Assembly: GCF_019511605.1 (NCBI RefSeq)
Contig: NZ_JAEUAV010000027.1
Span: 41,135-105,134, forward strand
Reading direction: 5' to 3'
From: Paraburkholderia phenoliruptrix
GTDB lineage: Bacteria > Pseudomonadota > Gammaproteobacteria > Burkholderiales > Burkholderiaceae
DNA length: 64,000 nt
Shown: positions 33,974 to 42,255 of the stretch, piece after piece
Layout: each line of letters opens with the position of its first letter
Numbering within the stretch: position 1 is the stretch's first letter
Notes under the pieces: model-generated
What the model was told of the DNA's origin: nothing
The model's input: the letters and a program-made list of their open reading frames with translations, nothing else
The model's database searches: none
Translations under genes and position numbers: made by a program

Positions 33974-36244
33974 ATGGCTAGCCTTGCGCGTGTGATTCAC
34001 GACTTCCAGAACGGCGAGCTGTCTCGTGACGAGTTCGTCGCTCAACTCGACAGCACGTTGGTGACCGAACGCCTCGGTCCCGCGCAGTTGCTGGAGATGC
34101 TCGGCGCGGCGCATCGCAAGGCGCCGCTGCCGGAGGACCTTTACATCGAAGTGCGGCGACGCATCGAGCAGTTGCGCGTGTCGAACGTGGCGGCGGGCGG
34201 CGAGGAAACCGGCATACAGACCACGGTCGAATTTCCCTCGGTGGTCCCAGGCGCGAAGGAGCGCGCAGGCGCCCCGGCGAGCGCGTCCAGCTCTTCGAGT
34301 ATTGGGGCGCACGACCAGATCAAGGGTATTGGCGATACGCTGAACAACCGCTTCGTGCTCGAAGAGTGCCTTGGTGTCGGCGGAATGGGCACGGTCTATA
34401 AGGCGCTCGATCTGCGCAAGCTCGAAGCGTCGGACCGTAAGCCGTATCTCGCGATCAAGGTGCTCAACCTCCAGTTTCGCGGCAATCCTAATTCGCTCGT
34501 TGCCTTGCAGCGCGAGGCGCGCAAGGCGCAGGTGCTCGCGCATCGCAACATCATTACCGTGTACGACTTCGACCGTGACGGGCCCATCGTCTATCTGACC
34601 ATGGAGTACCTGTCGGGCAAGCCGCTCAGTCAACTGTTGCGCACGCCGGGGTATCAGGGCATGCCGGTTCGAGCCGCGCTGCCCATCGTGCGCGGCATGT
34701 GCAGCGCGCTCGCATACGCGCACGAACGCGGCTTCGTGCACTGCGACTTCAAACCCGCCAACGTGTTTCTCACGACGAATGCCGAGGTAAAGGTGATCGA
34801 CTTCGGCATTGCTCGTGTATTTCAACGGCCGGAGGAAGAGAGCGATGCAACCGTCTTCGATCCGGGCAGCCTGGGCGCGCTGACGCCTGCGTATGCGAGC
34901 CCCGAGATGATCGAGCATCGCGAGCCTGATCCGCGGGACGATATCTATGCGCTTGGCTGCATCACGTATGAACTGCTGACTGGGCATCATCCGTTCGACC
35001 GCCTGTCCGCCACACAGGCGCGCAATGCGGACTTCAAGCCGCAGCGTCCGTCCAGCCTCAACGCGCGGCAGTGGCGCGCATTGCGGGCCGCGCTTTCGTT
35101 CGACCGCGCGACGCGCATGCCGAGCGTGGCGCGCTTCATCGCCGAATTCGACAACGAGGCTCGCGCGGAAAAGTCGGGAACGTTGGCAAAGGCCGGCCTC
35201 GCCGGATTTGCGGTGATCTGCTCGGCCGCCGTGGGGGTATTCGCGTGGCGCGCGGCACCTGGCCGTCATGGCGAAGCGCAGGTGGCGGCAGGTGCTTCGC
35301 AACAGCGTGCGGGCGAGGTGACTGCGTCGTCGTCGGTGCAGGGAAGTGAGACGGTGGCTGCGCTTGCGGGCGGGAGCGGTAACGCGGCGAGCTTGAGCGG
35401 AGCGCCGACGAATGCAAGAACGGCAAGTGCGGCGGCGACAAGCACGACGACGGCAACTGCAACCACCCCCAGTGCAAGCCCGACAACTGCAACGACAACC
35501 AGCGCGCCGTCGTCGAACTCCCCCGTTGCCCTCGCACCACCCACACCGCCAGCAACGCCAAAACCCGCGCTGACGCTCGCGGCGGTCACGCCGACGCTTG
35601 CTCAGGTGCCCTGCTCCGCGTTATCCGCTGCGACGCAGGATCACACGTTGACGGTGCGCGGCTACGTCTCACAACGCTATGGTGTGGCGCGCCTGAAAGA
35701 TGATCTGTCGGCGCTGCCCGGCGTCGATGCAGTGAAACTCGACGTAGAGCCCACCGCCGACGACAAATGCGCCACGCTCAAGGCGCTTGCGCCCTACTGG
35801 GTGCAGAACTGGCAAGCAGGGCACGTTGCGGGGCTGCAGGTGCGTCCGCCGGGCGGCAGGTTGAGCGAGGGTGATTCCCTGGTAGTGGACGTGAGCACCC
35901 CCGGCTACGACTCGTACGTGAACCTGGACTATTACCAGCTCGACGGCAATGTCGTACATATGGTGCCGAGCCCCCGCGCGAAGGACAACCAGGCCCCGCC
36001 GCACTATTCGGCGACGGTCGGCAGCGCGGGCGACTGGGTCATTTCAAAGCCGTTCGGTTCGGAGATGGTGGTATTGCTGATCACGCCCGCGCCGCTTTTC
36101 GACAAGCCGCGTCCCGAGGCCGAACCCCGCGCCGATTATCTGCGCGCCCTCGACACGCGTCTCACGCAAATTACCGCGAAATACGGCCGCGAGCGGATCG
36201 TAGCGGACTTCGCGCCAATCACCACAAAGCCGCATGCGCCGTGA
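33974..36244 (+). CDS. Membrane Ser/Thr protein kinase with periplasmic DUF4384-like domain
   Basis: 756 residues. N-terminal ~110 residues are helical and variable. The kinase domain (about 125-390) has the glycine loop GVGGMGTVY, K162 in AIKVLN, H-C-D-FKPAN with D258 (Cys replaces the Arg of HRD, a non-RD kinase), DFG at D276 and APE-like ASPEM, so it should be active. One membrane helix follows (404-424), then a Thr/Ala/Ser-rich spacer and a periplasmic domain ending with a DUF4384-like region (GDSLVVDVSTPGYDSYVNLD). Its likely partners here are the FHA protein and the PP2C phosphatase. Confidence 0.9.
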   Translation: MASLARVIHDFQNGELSRDEFVAQLDSTLVTERLGPAQLLEMLGAAHRKAPLPEDLYIEVRRRIEQLRVSNVAAGGEETGIQTTVEFPSVVPGAKERAGAPASASSSSSIGAHDQIKGIGDTLNNRFVLEECLGVGGMGTVYKALDLRKLEASDRKPYLAIKVLNLQFRGNPNSLVALQREARKAQVLAHRNIITVYDFDRDGPIVYLTMEYLSGKPLSQLLRTPGYQGMPVRAALPIVRGMCSALAYAHERGFVHCDFKPANVFLTTNAEVKVIDFGIARVFQRPEEESDATVFDPGSLGALTPAYASPEMIEHREPDPRDDIYALGCITYELLTGHHPFDRLSATQARNADFKPQRPSSLNARQWRALRAALSFDRATRMPSVARFIAEFDNEARAEKSGTLAKAGLAGFAVICSAAVGVFAWRAAPGRHGEAQVAAGASQQRAGEVTASSSVQGSETVAALAGGSGNAASLSGAPTNARTASAAATSTTTATATTPSASPTTATTTSAPSSNSPVALAPPTPPATPKPALTLAAVTPTLAQVPCSALSAATQDHTLTVRGYVSQRYGVARLKDDLSALPGVDAVKLDVEPTADDKCATLKALAPYWVQNWQAGHVAGLQVRPPGGRLSEGDSLVVDVSTPGYDSYVNLDYYQLDGNVVHMVPSPRAKDNQAPPHYSATVGSAGDWVISKPFGSEMVVLLITPAPLFDKPRPEAEPRADYLRALDTRLTQITAKYGRERIVADFAPITTKPHAP

Positions 36245-36279
36245 CACGCTCGCCGCGAGTTGGCCAAGCGCGCCGCGAA

Positions 36280-38352
36280 TCACTTGAGGTCTTTGACCAC
36301 CCGCAGACCATCTTGCGACTGACGCACGCCCGCGCTGTATTTGAAGCGCGTCGCGCTTAGCATGTAGCCGGCACCTTCGCGCCACGAGCCGCCGCGAATC
36401 ACACGCATGTCGCAACTGGGGCTTTCCCACGCGCGGCCGTCGACGGGCGCGGACTGATACGAGTTGTGCCAGCAGTCGGCAGTCCATTCCCATACGCTTC
36501 CGTTCATGTCGTACAGGCCGTACGGATTTGCCGCGAACGAGCCCGCGGCCTCGGGGCCTTCCTTGTGCCACGGTTCGCCGCAATCCTTGCAGTTGGCGTT
36601 GCCCTTGCGCATCTGGTCGCCCCACCAGTAAGCGGTCGTGGTGCCGCCGCGTACCGCGTATTCCCATTCGGCCTCGGTGGGCAGCCGGTATGGTTTGCCC
36701 GTCGTTTTGCTGAGCCACTTCACGTACTGTTGCGCGTCGTCCCAACTCAGATCGCGCGCCGGTGCGGCCTTGTTGGCGTTCGTTTCGGGCGTCAGCCTGG
36801 CACAGGCATTGGCCGCTACGCATGCGTTCCACTGCTCGACGGTCACCTCATATTTACCGATAGCGAACGGCGCGCCAATCGTCACGTGATGAACGGGCTT
36901 CTCGGATGGGTCGTCGCTGTTGCTGCCCATCGAGAAGGAACCTGCGGGCAGCGCGATCATGATTGGGCACGCAGCGCAGTCACGGCTTTCGCCCGCAACC
37001 GGAGCGCGGGAAACGGGTTTTTGCGCGGCTACAGAGACCGGCGGCGCCGGCGGCACTGGCGGCGAGGCAGCGCTTGCGGCGGGCGTTGCGGCCCCCGCGC
37101 GCTGGCGGTCCTGCGCCGCGGAAGATGAGGGCGCGCCTGGTGCAGGCGCAGTCGACGTCGCCGGCCGCGTTGTCTGCTGCGGTGCTGTGGCCGGTGTGGC
37201 CGACGATGAAGCCTGCTGCGTCGGCGCGCCGGGAGTGGGTGCGTTCGATGCCGCCCGCAGGCGATCGATGCGCGCATGCGCGAGCGTGGCAAAGCGCCCG
37301 TTCGGATACGCCTTCAAATACGCTTCGTAGTCGGCGGGGTAATTGCTGTCCTTGATCGAATTCCAGAAGGTGATTTCGTATTGCTCGCTGCTGTCCTTCG
37401 GCAATATGCCGCGGCTGTGCGGGGCCACCACGGTCTCATCACTTGCTCCCGATCCGGCAGAAGCCACGGTCGCGCTGCGTGTCACAGCGGCGGTGACCGG
37501 CAATGAAGACGCGATCCACGGTTGCTGCGCCCCGCCCGTCGCAAGTCTGACTTGCGACGCGACGTTCGCGAACAGGCTCATTAGCGGCTGTGCGGGTGTC
37601 TCGTCGAGGGCGCGCAGCAACGCGTGCGTATAGATGCCGTGGCGCAAGCCGTCCGCTGCAAAGCCGCCGCGCGCCGTTGCGTAGGCAACGAGCGTGTGCG
37701 GCGGAAGTGCCGCGGCGCTGGCGACAACCTCGCCAGTGAATGGATTGTCAAGACAGGTGTCGAGAATTGCGATATTGAGTCCACCGCTGCGCGACGCGTG
37801 CATTGCCTGCAAGACGCTATCCAGGTCGATGCCTTCGCGAATCGGCGAGGCCGGCGAGCGCATATCGAGCCCGGCGGGAACCAACAACGTTTGCGTGCCG
37901 ATGCGCATGCCGTGCCCGGCGAAATAGAAAAGGCCCACACCGCCAGCGCGCAGCCGCTCGCGGAATTCGTCAATCGCACGCTGCATTTGCTGCGACGTTG
38001 CGTCCGCAAGCAGCGTTACCTGGTAGCCGAGCGCACTTAGCCGGTGCGCAAGCGCTTGAGCGTCGCGTGGCGCATTCTGCTCGATGACGTTCGCCGGATC
38101 GCCGCCAATGGGATCATGCTGACCATAGGCACCGTTGCCGATAACCAGCGCGATGCGCGAAGCGCCAGCTTGCATTGGTGTGAAAGGTGCCAACGGTGTG
38201 ACAGAAACGAGCGGTGCAATCGCTGCATCAGCCGCGGCGGCCGAATGCGCCGCGCCCGTGCCCGTGCCCGTGCGCGCAGCCGCGGCAAACGCACTGTCGC
38301 AATTCACCAGAATGGCCCCGGCCATCCATGTCAGCAGGAATAGTCGCCACAT
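36280..38352 (-). CDS. Caspase-like (peptidase C14) and FGE-sulfatase domain fusion
   Basis: 690 residues from ATG 38352; AGGATG upstream. Sec signal MWRLFLLTWMAGAILVNCDS AFA suggests export. Caspase-like domain at about 65-320: RIALVIGNGAYG start, His147 in YFAGHGMR and Cys200 in AILDTCLDNPF, so the dyad is complete. A Pro/Ala spacer (about 350-450) leads to a formylglycine-generating-enzyme fold (about 455-690: GSFSMGSNSDD, YRLPTEAEWEYAVRGG, GLYDMNGSVWEWTADC, VIRGGSWRE). Such FGE folds are often non-enzymatic. It converges with the kinase gene, 35 bases apart, and so probably belongs to the same system. Confidence 0.9.
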   Translation of the reverse strand: MWRLFLLTWMAGAILVNCDSAFAAAARTGTGTGAAHSAAAADAAIAPLVSVTPLAPFTPMQAGASRIALVIGNGAYGQHDPIGGDPANVIEQNAPRDAQALAHRLSALGYQVTLLADATSQQMQRAIDEFRERLRAGGVGLFYFAGHGMRIGTQTLLVPAGLDMRSPASPIREGIDLDSVLQAMHASRSGGLNIAILDTCLDNPFTGEVVASAAALPPHTLVAYATARGGFAADGLRHGIYTHALLRALDETPAQPLMSLFANVASQVRLATGGAQQPWIASSLPVTAAVTRSATVASAGSGASDETVVAPHSRGILPKDSSEQYEITFWNSIKDSNYPADYEAYLKAYPNGRFATLAHARIDRLRAASNAPTPGAPTQQASSSATPATAPQQTTRPATSTAPAPGAPSSSAAQDRQRAGAATPAASAASPPVPPAPPVSVAAQKPVSRAPVAGESRDCAACPIMIALPAGSFSMGSNSDDPSEKPVHHVTIGAPFAIGKYEVTVEQWNACVAANACARLTPETNANKAAPARDLSWDDAQQYVKWLSKTTGKPYRLPTEAEWEYAVRGGTTTAYWWGDQMRKGNANCKDCGEPWHKEGPEAAGSFAANPYGLYDMNGSVWEWTADCWHNSYQSAPVDGRAWESPSCDMRVIRGGSWREGAGYMLSATRFKYSAGVRQSQDGLRVVKDLK

Positions 38353-38732
38353 CTTCGCATCCTGTTTGTTCCGGACAGAACATAGGCATCCGGGCACCGC
38401 GCTTTCGCCGCTGTTCGTTGCCGTTTGCCGATACCGCGGCGCGGGAGATGGCGAAGTATCGACGCGCGTTCGACTGTCCGCGTTGCAACGTATCAACAAA
38501 CATAGCACGCGCGTGGCGGGCCACAACCAACACTTTCACCGGGTGCCCCATACGGTTAACGAGTGTGGCGTATCTTTTTGGCAAGTTACGTCCTAAGCTG
38601 ATTCACAAAGCAACGCGGCAAAGTCGTTTTAACTACGCGGCTGCCGCATCGAGCGCGCCCGCGATCGCAGCACCATCGCCTCGCTGCCTGTGCAGTCGGG
38701 GTGGTCACGACCGCTCTTCGGGAGAGTGCGCC
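38353..38732. other. 380-base divergent intergenic region
   Basis: Between the caspase/FGE gene (-) and the first DUF4399 gene (+). It must hold promoters for both. I see no convincing GG-N10-GC site on either strand, no RNA and no gene. Confidence 0.5.
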
Positions 38733-39236
38733 ATGCGAAAAACCAACGTCCCTGCTGTCTCCCCCTCCAGTTTCAATGGCATGTCGCGGCTGTGCGCAAT
38801 GCGGGCGGCTTCGCGGACACTGTTAGCCGTGGCGCTTGCCTGCACTGCGCTACCGCTGCCCGCGTTGGCGCAGACCACTGCGGCACCCAGCGGTGCGGAG
38901 GAATACATCATCTGGCCGTCCGACGGGGCCGTGATTCACGGTGGCAAGCTCTGGGTGCGCATGGGCTTGCGCAATATGGGTGTGTGCCCGAAAGGCGTCA
39001 GCTTTCCGAACTGCGGGCATCACCATCTTCTGATAGACACCGACCTGCCGGCCCTCGACCAGGAAATTCCGTCGGACCGCAATCACCTGCATTTCGGCGC
39101 GGGCGAGACCGATGCGCGTATCGAGTTGCCGCCAGGCAAGCACACGCTGCAACTCATTCTTGGTGACCACAATCACGTGCCGTTTGCGCCGCCCGTGTAC
39201 TCGAAAAAGATCACCATTACCGTGCAGAAAGACTAG
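38733..39236 (+). CDS. DUF4399 exported protein (copy 1)
   Basis: 167 residues from ATG 38733, GGGAGAG upstream. A long signal peptide ends LPALAQT. The mature part has the His-rich DUF4399 motifs CGHHHLLIDTDLP, SDRNHLHFGAGETDA and GDHNHVPFAPPVYSKKI, probably a metal site. Two Cys (GVCPKGVSFPNC) replace Ala and Thr of the second copy, so it may carry a disulphide. Periplasmic. Next gene is its paralogue 56 bases on. Confidence 0.85.
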   Translation: MRKTNVPAVSPSSFNGMSRLCAMRAASRTLLAVALACTALPLPALAQTTAAPSGAEEYIIWPSDGAVIHGGKLWVRMGLRNMGVCPKGVSFPNCGHHHLLIDTDLPALDQEIPSDRNHLHFGAGETDARIELPPGKHTLQLILGDHNHVPFAPPVYSKKITITVQKD

Positions 39237-39292
39237 CGCGTTTATCGTGTACCGCGCATTCGACGCGGCCTGCTCAGGACGGAGAGACCTTC

Positions 39293-39727
39293 ATGTACAA
39301 ACTCATCGCAATCGCGGCGCTGGTGGCGTCGGCGGCATGGGGCGTGGCCGATTTTGCCGTGGCGGCCGGGGCGTCATCGCCTTCCGGCGCTTATGCGTAT
39401 ATCGGTTATCCGAACGACGGTCAGGTCGTTCCCGCCAACAAACCCTTTCGCGTGTGGTTCGGCTTGCGTTATATGGGCGTGGCGCCGAAGGGCGTGAAGT
39501 ATCCGAACACGGGGCATCATCATCTGCTCATCGACGTGGACTTGCCGCCGATGGACCAGGAGATACCCTCAGACCGCAATCACCTGCATTTCGGCGCGGG
39601 CGAAACCGAAACCATGATCCAGTTGCCGCCCGGCAAGCATACGTTGCAGCTTCTAATGGGCGACGACATGCACGTTCCCCACAACCCGCCGGTTTACTCG
39701 AAAAAGATCACGGTCATTGCGCGTTGA
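39293..39727 (+). CDS. DUF4399 exported protein (copy 2)
   Basis: 144 residues; GGACGGAGAG precedes the ATG. Signal peptide to about residue 24 (FAVAAGA). Conserved motifs TGHHHLLIDVDLPPMDQEIP, DRNHLHFGAGETETM and GDDMHVPHNPPVYSKKI parallel the first copy at about 60% similarity by eye. His clusters suggest metal binding in the periplasm. It precedes peptide 5 by 287 bases, suggesting that the pair belongs to the secretion locus. Confidence 0.85.
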   Translation: MYKLIAIAALVASAAWGVADFAVAAGASSPSGAYAYIGYPNDGQVVPANKPFRVWFGLRYMGVAPKGVKYPNTGHHHLLIDVDLPPMDQEIPSDRNHLHFGAGETETMIQLPPGKHTLQLLMGDDMHVPHNPPVYSKKITVIAR

Positions 39728-39925
39728 GTCAGGTGCACGTCGCACCCGGGCCGAAATAGAAGCCATGTCATGCCGCAGCCAACCATTTCGCGCCGCTTGT
39801 TGGCTGCAATCCATCACTTCGATGCCCACTCATCGCCATCTTATTCAGCGTTGCTGTGTTGCCGTTTCGCCGGAAGGCTTGGCCCACGGCACTCCAGCAA
39901 ATTTCTTAGGAGCCTGAAGCAAAAC

Positions 39926-39941
39926 TGGCACAGCCCATGCG
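39926..39941 (+). promoter_or_regulatory. Sigma-54 promoter of peptide 5
   Basis: TGGCAC-AGCCC-ATGCG: perfect -24 box, GG (39927-39928) and GC (39939-39940) ten bases apart. Downstream sequence to the ATG is nearly the same as before peptide 4, including the inverted repeat around 39951-39972. Confidence 0.75.
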
Positions 39942-40014
39942 TTAGTGACGCTCGAGCAGACATGTTGCTCGAACCCAACCGAAACACTGTGACCTTCCCT
40001 TCAGGAGATTTGCC

Positions 40015-40299
40015 ATGAACACGCTGATGATCAAAGACCTGTCCATCACCGAACAACTCGACAGCAAGGCGATGAGCGCCGTGCGCGGCGGCACTGGCTA
40101 CATGTATCCGTCGTCGTCGTATCTGAACTTCGCGCCGGTCTATGCACCGAACAACAGCAAGAAGGTCGATGCGACCCAACTGATCAGCACGACGATGAAC
40201 ATCCAGAACGCCAACGGCAACAATGCGGCGTTTGTCGCCGGAGTCACGACCACGATCGATCCGCACGTCACGTCGAGCAACAACATCTTCGTGTCGTAA
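40015..40299 (+). CDS. Gly-Gly-leader peptide (peptide 5)
   Basis: 94 residues; CAGGAGA before the ATG. The leader is identical to peptide 4 (MNTLMIKDLSITEQLDSKAM then SAVRGG). Core 68 residues: GYMYPSSSYLNFAPVYAPNN, SKKVDATQLISTTMNIQNAN, GNNAAFVAGVTTTIDPHVTS and on, close to peptide 4 throughout. No Cys. It stands 225 bases before the outer-membrane factor gene, on the same strand, linking substrate and exporter. Confidence 0.9.
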   Translation: MNTLMIKDLSITEQLDSKAMSAVRGGTGYMYPSSSYLNFAPVYAPNNSKKVDATQLISTTMNIQNANGNNAAFVAGVTTTIDPHVTSSNNIFVS

Positions 40300-40307
40300 C
40301 TGGCGCG

Positions 40308-40343
40308 GGCGGACGCCAGAGCTTGCCGGCCCGCGCGTCCGCC
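40308..40343 (+). terminator. Hairpin after peptide gene 5
   Basis: GGCGGACGC (40308-40316) and GCGTCCGCC (40335-40343) form a 9-bp perfect stem with an 18-base GC-rich loop, nine bases after the stop codon. A downstream CCCCTGAAAAAC is not a T-run. As with peptide 4, it may cap the short mRNA while allowing some read-through into the outer-membrane factor gene. Confidence 0.5.
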
Positions 40344-40524
40344 GGCCCCTGAAAAACCCGACACATCAATCGTTCTTTTCACGCGACACCTCGTCACCGC
40401 ACATCTCCCACGCCTATGTTCATGCACTGCTTCGATGGTGAAGCGGCGCCGGAGATGCTTTACTTGAATCGTGCGCTTGCATCGGGCAGATCGGGCAGTG
40501 AAGTGGGCGTCATCGGAGAAAACC

Positions 40525-41988
40525 GTGTCAGCGTTGCCTGAATCACAGAGTGTTCTGCGCTTCGTCAATCGCCCCGCTGCGGTGATGTTGCGCGGGCTTT
40601 GCGCCGCAACGATAGGCGCCGCGGTTTTGTGCGCGTGTGTCGATGTCAGCATGCCCGCCTATAAGCGGCCCGACACGCCGGCCAAGACCTCGTGGAGCGG
40701 CCAGAACGGCACCCCGGTCTCCGCGGCGGCCACCATCGAGCCCGACTGGTGGAAGGGCTTCAGCGATCCGACGCTCGACGCGCTGATTGCCAGGGCTATC
40801 AGTGGCAACTTCGACATCAAGGTACTGGCCGCGCGTATCGACGTGGCTCGCACCCAAATAGGCGAAGCCAGGGGGGGCGCGCTGCCGACCATGGATCTTG
40901 GCGGCGGCGCCAGCTTTCAGAAAACCACCGGCCAGACGTTTGCGAAGCAATACAACGTGGCAACGCAGGTCAATTGGGACATCGATATCTGGGGAAAAGT
41001 AGAGAAAGGCGTGCAGGCGCAGAAGGCTGAGTTTCGCGCGAGCGAAGCGGATTGGCGTGCCGGTTATCTCGAACTCGTTTCGAACGTATCGAGCACCTAT
41101 TTCCAGATTCTCCAGTTCGACGATCAGATCGACCAGCAGCAGAAAACGCTTGTCACCAACCGCCAGATTCTGTCGATTTACGAAGGTCAGCGCCGCAGCG
41201 GTCTCATTCCGCAGACGCTGGTCTTGCGGCAGCAGGCGGAGATCAATCGGCTGACGAATCAGCTGCTCGAACTAGGGCGCTCGCGCGACCTGGCGAACAA
41301 CGCGCTGTGCACGCTGATCGGGGTACCGGCGGGTGAATTCCGCTTGCCCAAAGGCCATTTACAGCAGCGAGTGCGCTTGCCTGGCGTGCCCGACGGCCTG
41401 CCTGCGCAACTGCTCGCGCGGCGCCCCGATGTGGTGGCCGCGGAATTCCGGGTGCTCGAAGCCTATGACCTCGTCGGTCAGGCCAAGCTTGCGCAATTGC
41501 CCTCTATCAGCTTGACGGGCCACGGCGGTACGGCGAGCTTCGCACTCACCGACTTGCTGAAGTCGTTCACTTACGGCTTCATGCCGAGTATCAACATTCC
41601 GCTGCTCGACCCCGGTGTGCGCGCGCACGTGAAAGTGACGCAGGCCCAGTCGACGGTGGCGGAGCAGCAGTACCGCGCGACGGTAATGGGCGCGTTCGAG
41701 GAGGTGGAGAACGCGTTGGTCAATCTGAACGCGCACAAGGCGCAGCGAATAGAACTGCAACAACAGGTGGACCGTCTGCAGATCGTGGCCGATCAGATCC
41801 AGTCGCAACTGCGGCTTGGCGTGGTGTCGCAACTCGAGGTGTTCGAGACGGAGCGCACGCTGCTCGAGGCGCAGTTGTCGCTACTCGCCAATCATCAATT
41901 GATTCTGTCGGACACTGTGCTGCTTTATAAGGCGCTCGGCGGCGGCTGGCCGAGTGTCGACGTACAGGCGCAAGTCAAAGAGCAGTAG
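40525..41988 (+). CDS. NodT/TolC-type outer-membrane factor lipoprotein
   Basis: 487 residues from GTG 40525, chosen because GGAGA lies six bases upstream. Signal with lipobox-like GAAVLCAC near residue 36, so probably a lipoprotein. The two OEP repeats show WWKGFSDPTLDALIARAISG NF and LPAQLLARRPDVVAAEFRVL, typical of NodT factors. It forms the trimeric outer-membrane exit duct. It lies between peptide 5 and the FHA/HlyD/ABC operon and is the expected third component of the type I exporter. Confidence 0.92.
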   Translation: MSALPESQSVLRFVNRPAAVMLRGLCAATIGAAVLCACVDVSMPAYKRPDTPAKTSWSGQNGTPVSAAATIEPDWWKGFSDPTLDALIARAISGNFDIKVLAARIDVARTQIGEARGGALPTMDLGGGASFQKTTGQTFAKQYNVATQVNWDIDIWGKVEKGVQAQKAEFRASEADWRAGYLELVSNVSSTYFQILQFDDQIDQQQKTLVTNRQILSIYEGQRRSGLIPQTLVLRQQAEINRLTNQLLELGRSRDLANNALCTLIGVPAGEFRLPKGHLQQRVRLPGVPDGLPAQLLARRPDVVAAEFRVLEAYDLVGQAKLAQLPSISLTGHGGTASFALTDLLKSFTYGFMPSINIPLLDPGVRAHVKVTQAQSTVAEQQYRATVMGAFEEVENALVNLNAHKAQRIELQQQVDRLQIVADQIQSQLRLGVVSQLEVFETERTLLEAQLSLLANHQLILSDTVLLYKALGGGWPSVDVQAQVKEQ

Positions 41989-42109
41989 AGCACGAGCCCG
42001 ACAAAGTACCGGTAAGTAAAGGAGCATTGAGCTAATCCGCCGGGCCGCGCGCCGCGTCTTTTTCATTGCGCGCCGCACGTCCGGCGGCTTGATAACCGAC
42101 GACTGAGAA

Positions 42110-42137
42110 TTGACACTCGCTATGCGTGACTTACAAT
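42110..42137 (+). promoter_or_regulatory. Sigma-70 promoter of the transporter operon
   Basis: TTGACA (42110-42115) and TACAAT (42132-42137) are separated by 16 bases. The start would be near 42144, giving a leader of about 110 bases that contains a 7-bp hairpin GGAGCCG/CGGCTCC (42144-42166). Unlike the peptide genes, the machinery thus appears to have a housekeeping promoter. Confidence 0.65.
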
Positions 42138-42255
42138 CTTTGAGGAGCCGGGTTTCGGACGGCTCCGCAAAACAAGATCTCTTCGCCGTCGTCCCTTCGT
42201 GCTGATTCCGTTGCGCTCTCGCCGCAGCGGGTAAACGATTAGTGATCCGGATAAA

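Noticed and set aside
38353..38732. Sigma-54 promoter before the DUF4399 or caspase/FGE gene
   Set aside because: A TGGCCCGCCACGCGC match with right spacing exists on the minus strand, but the -12 part is only GC-rich background and lacks TTGC.
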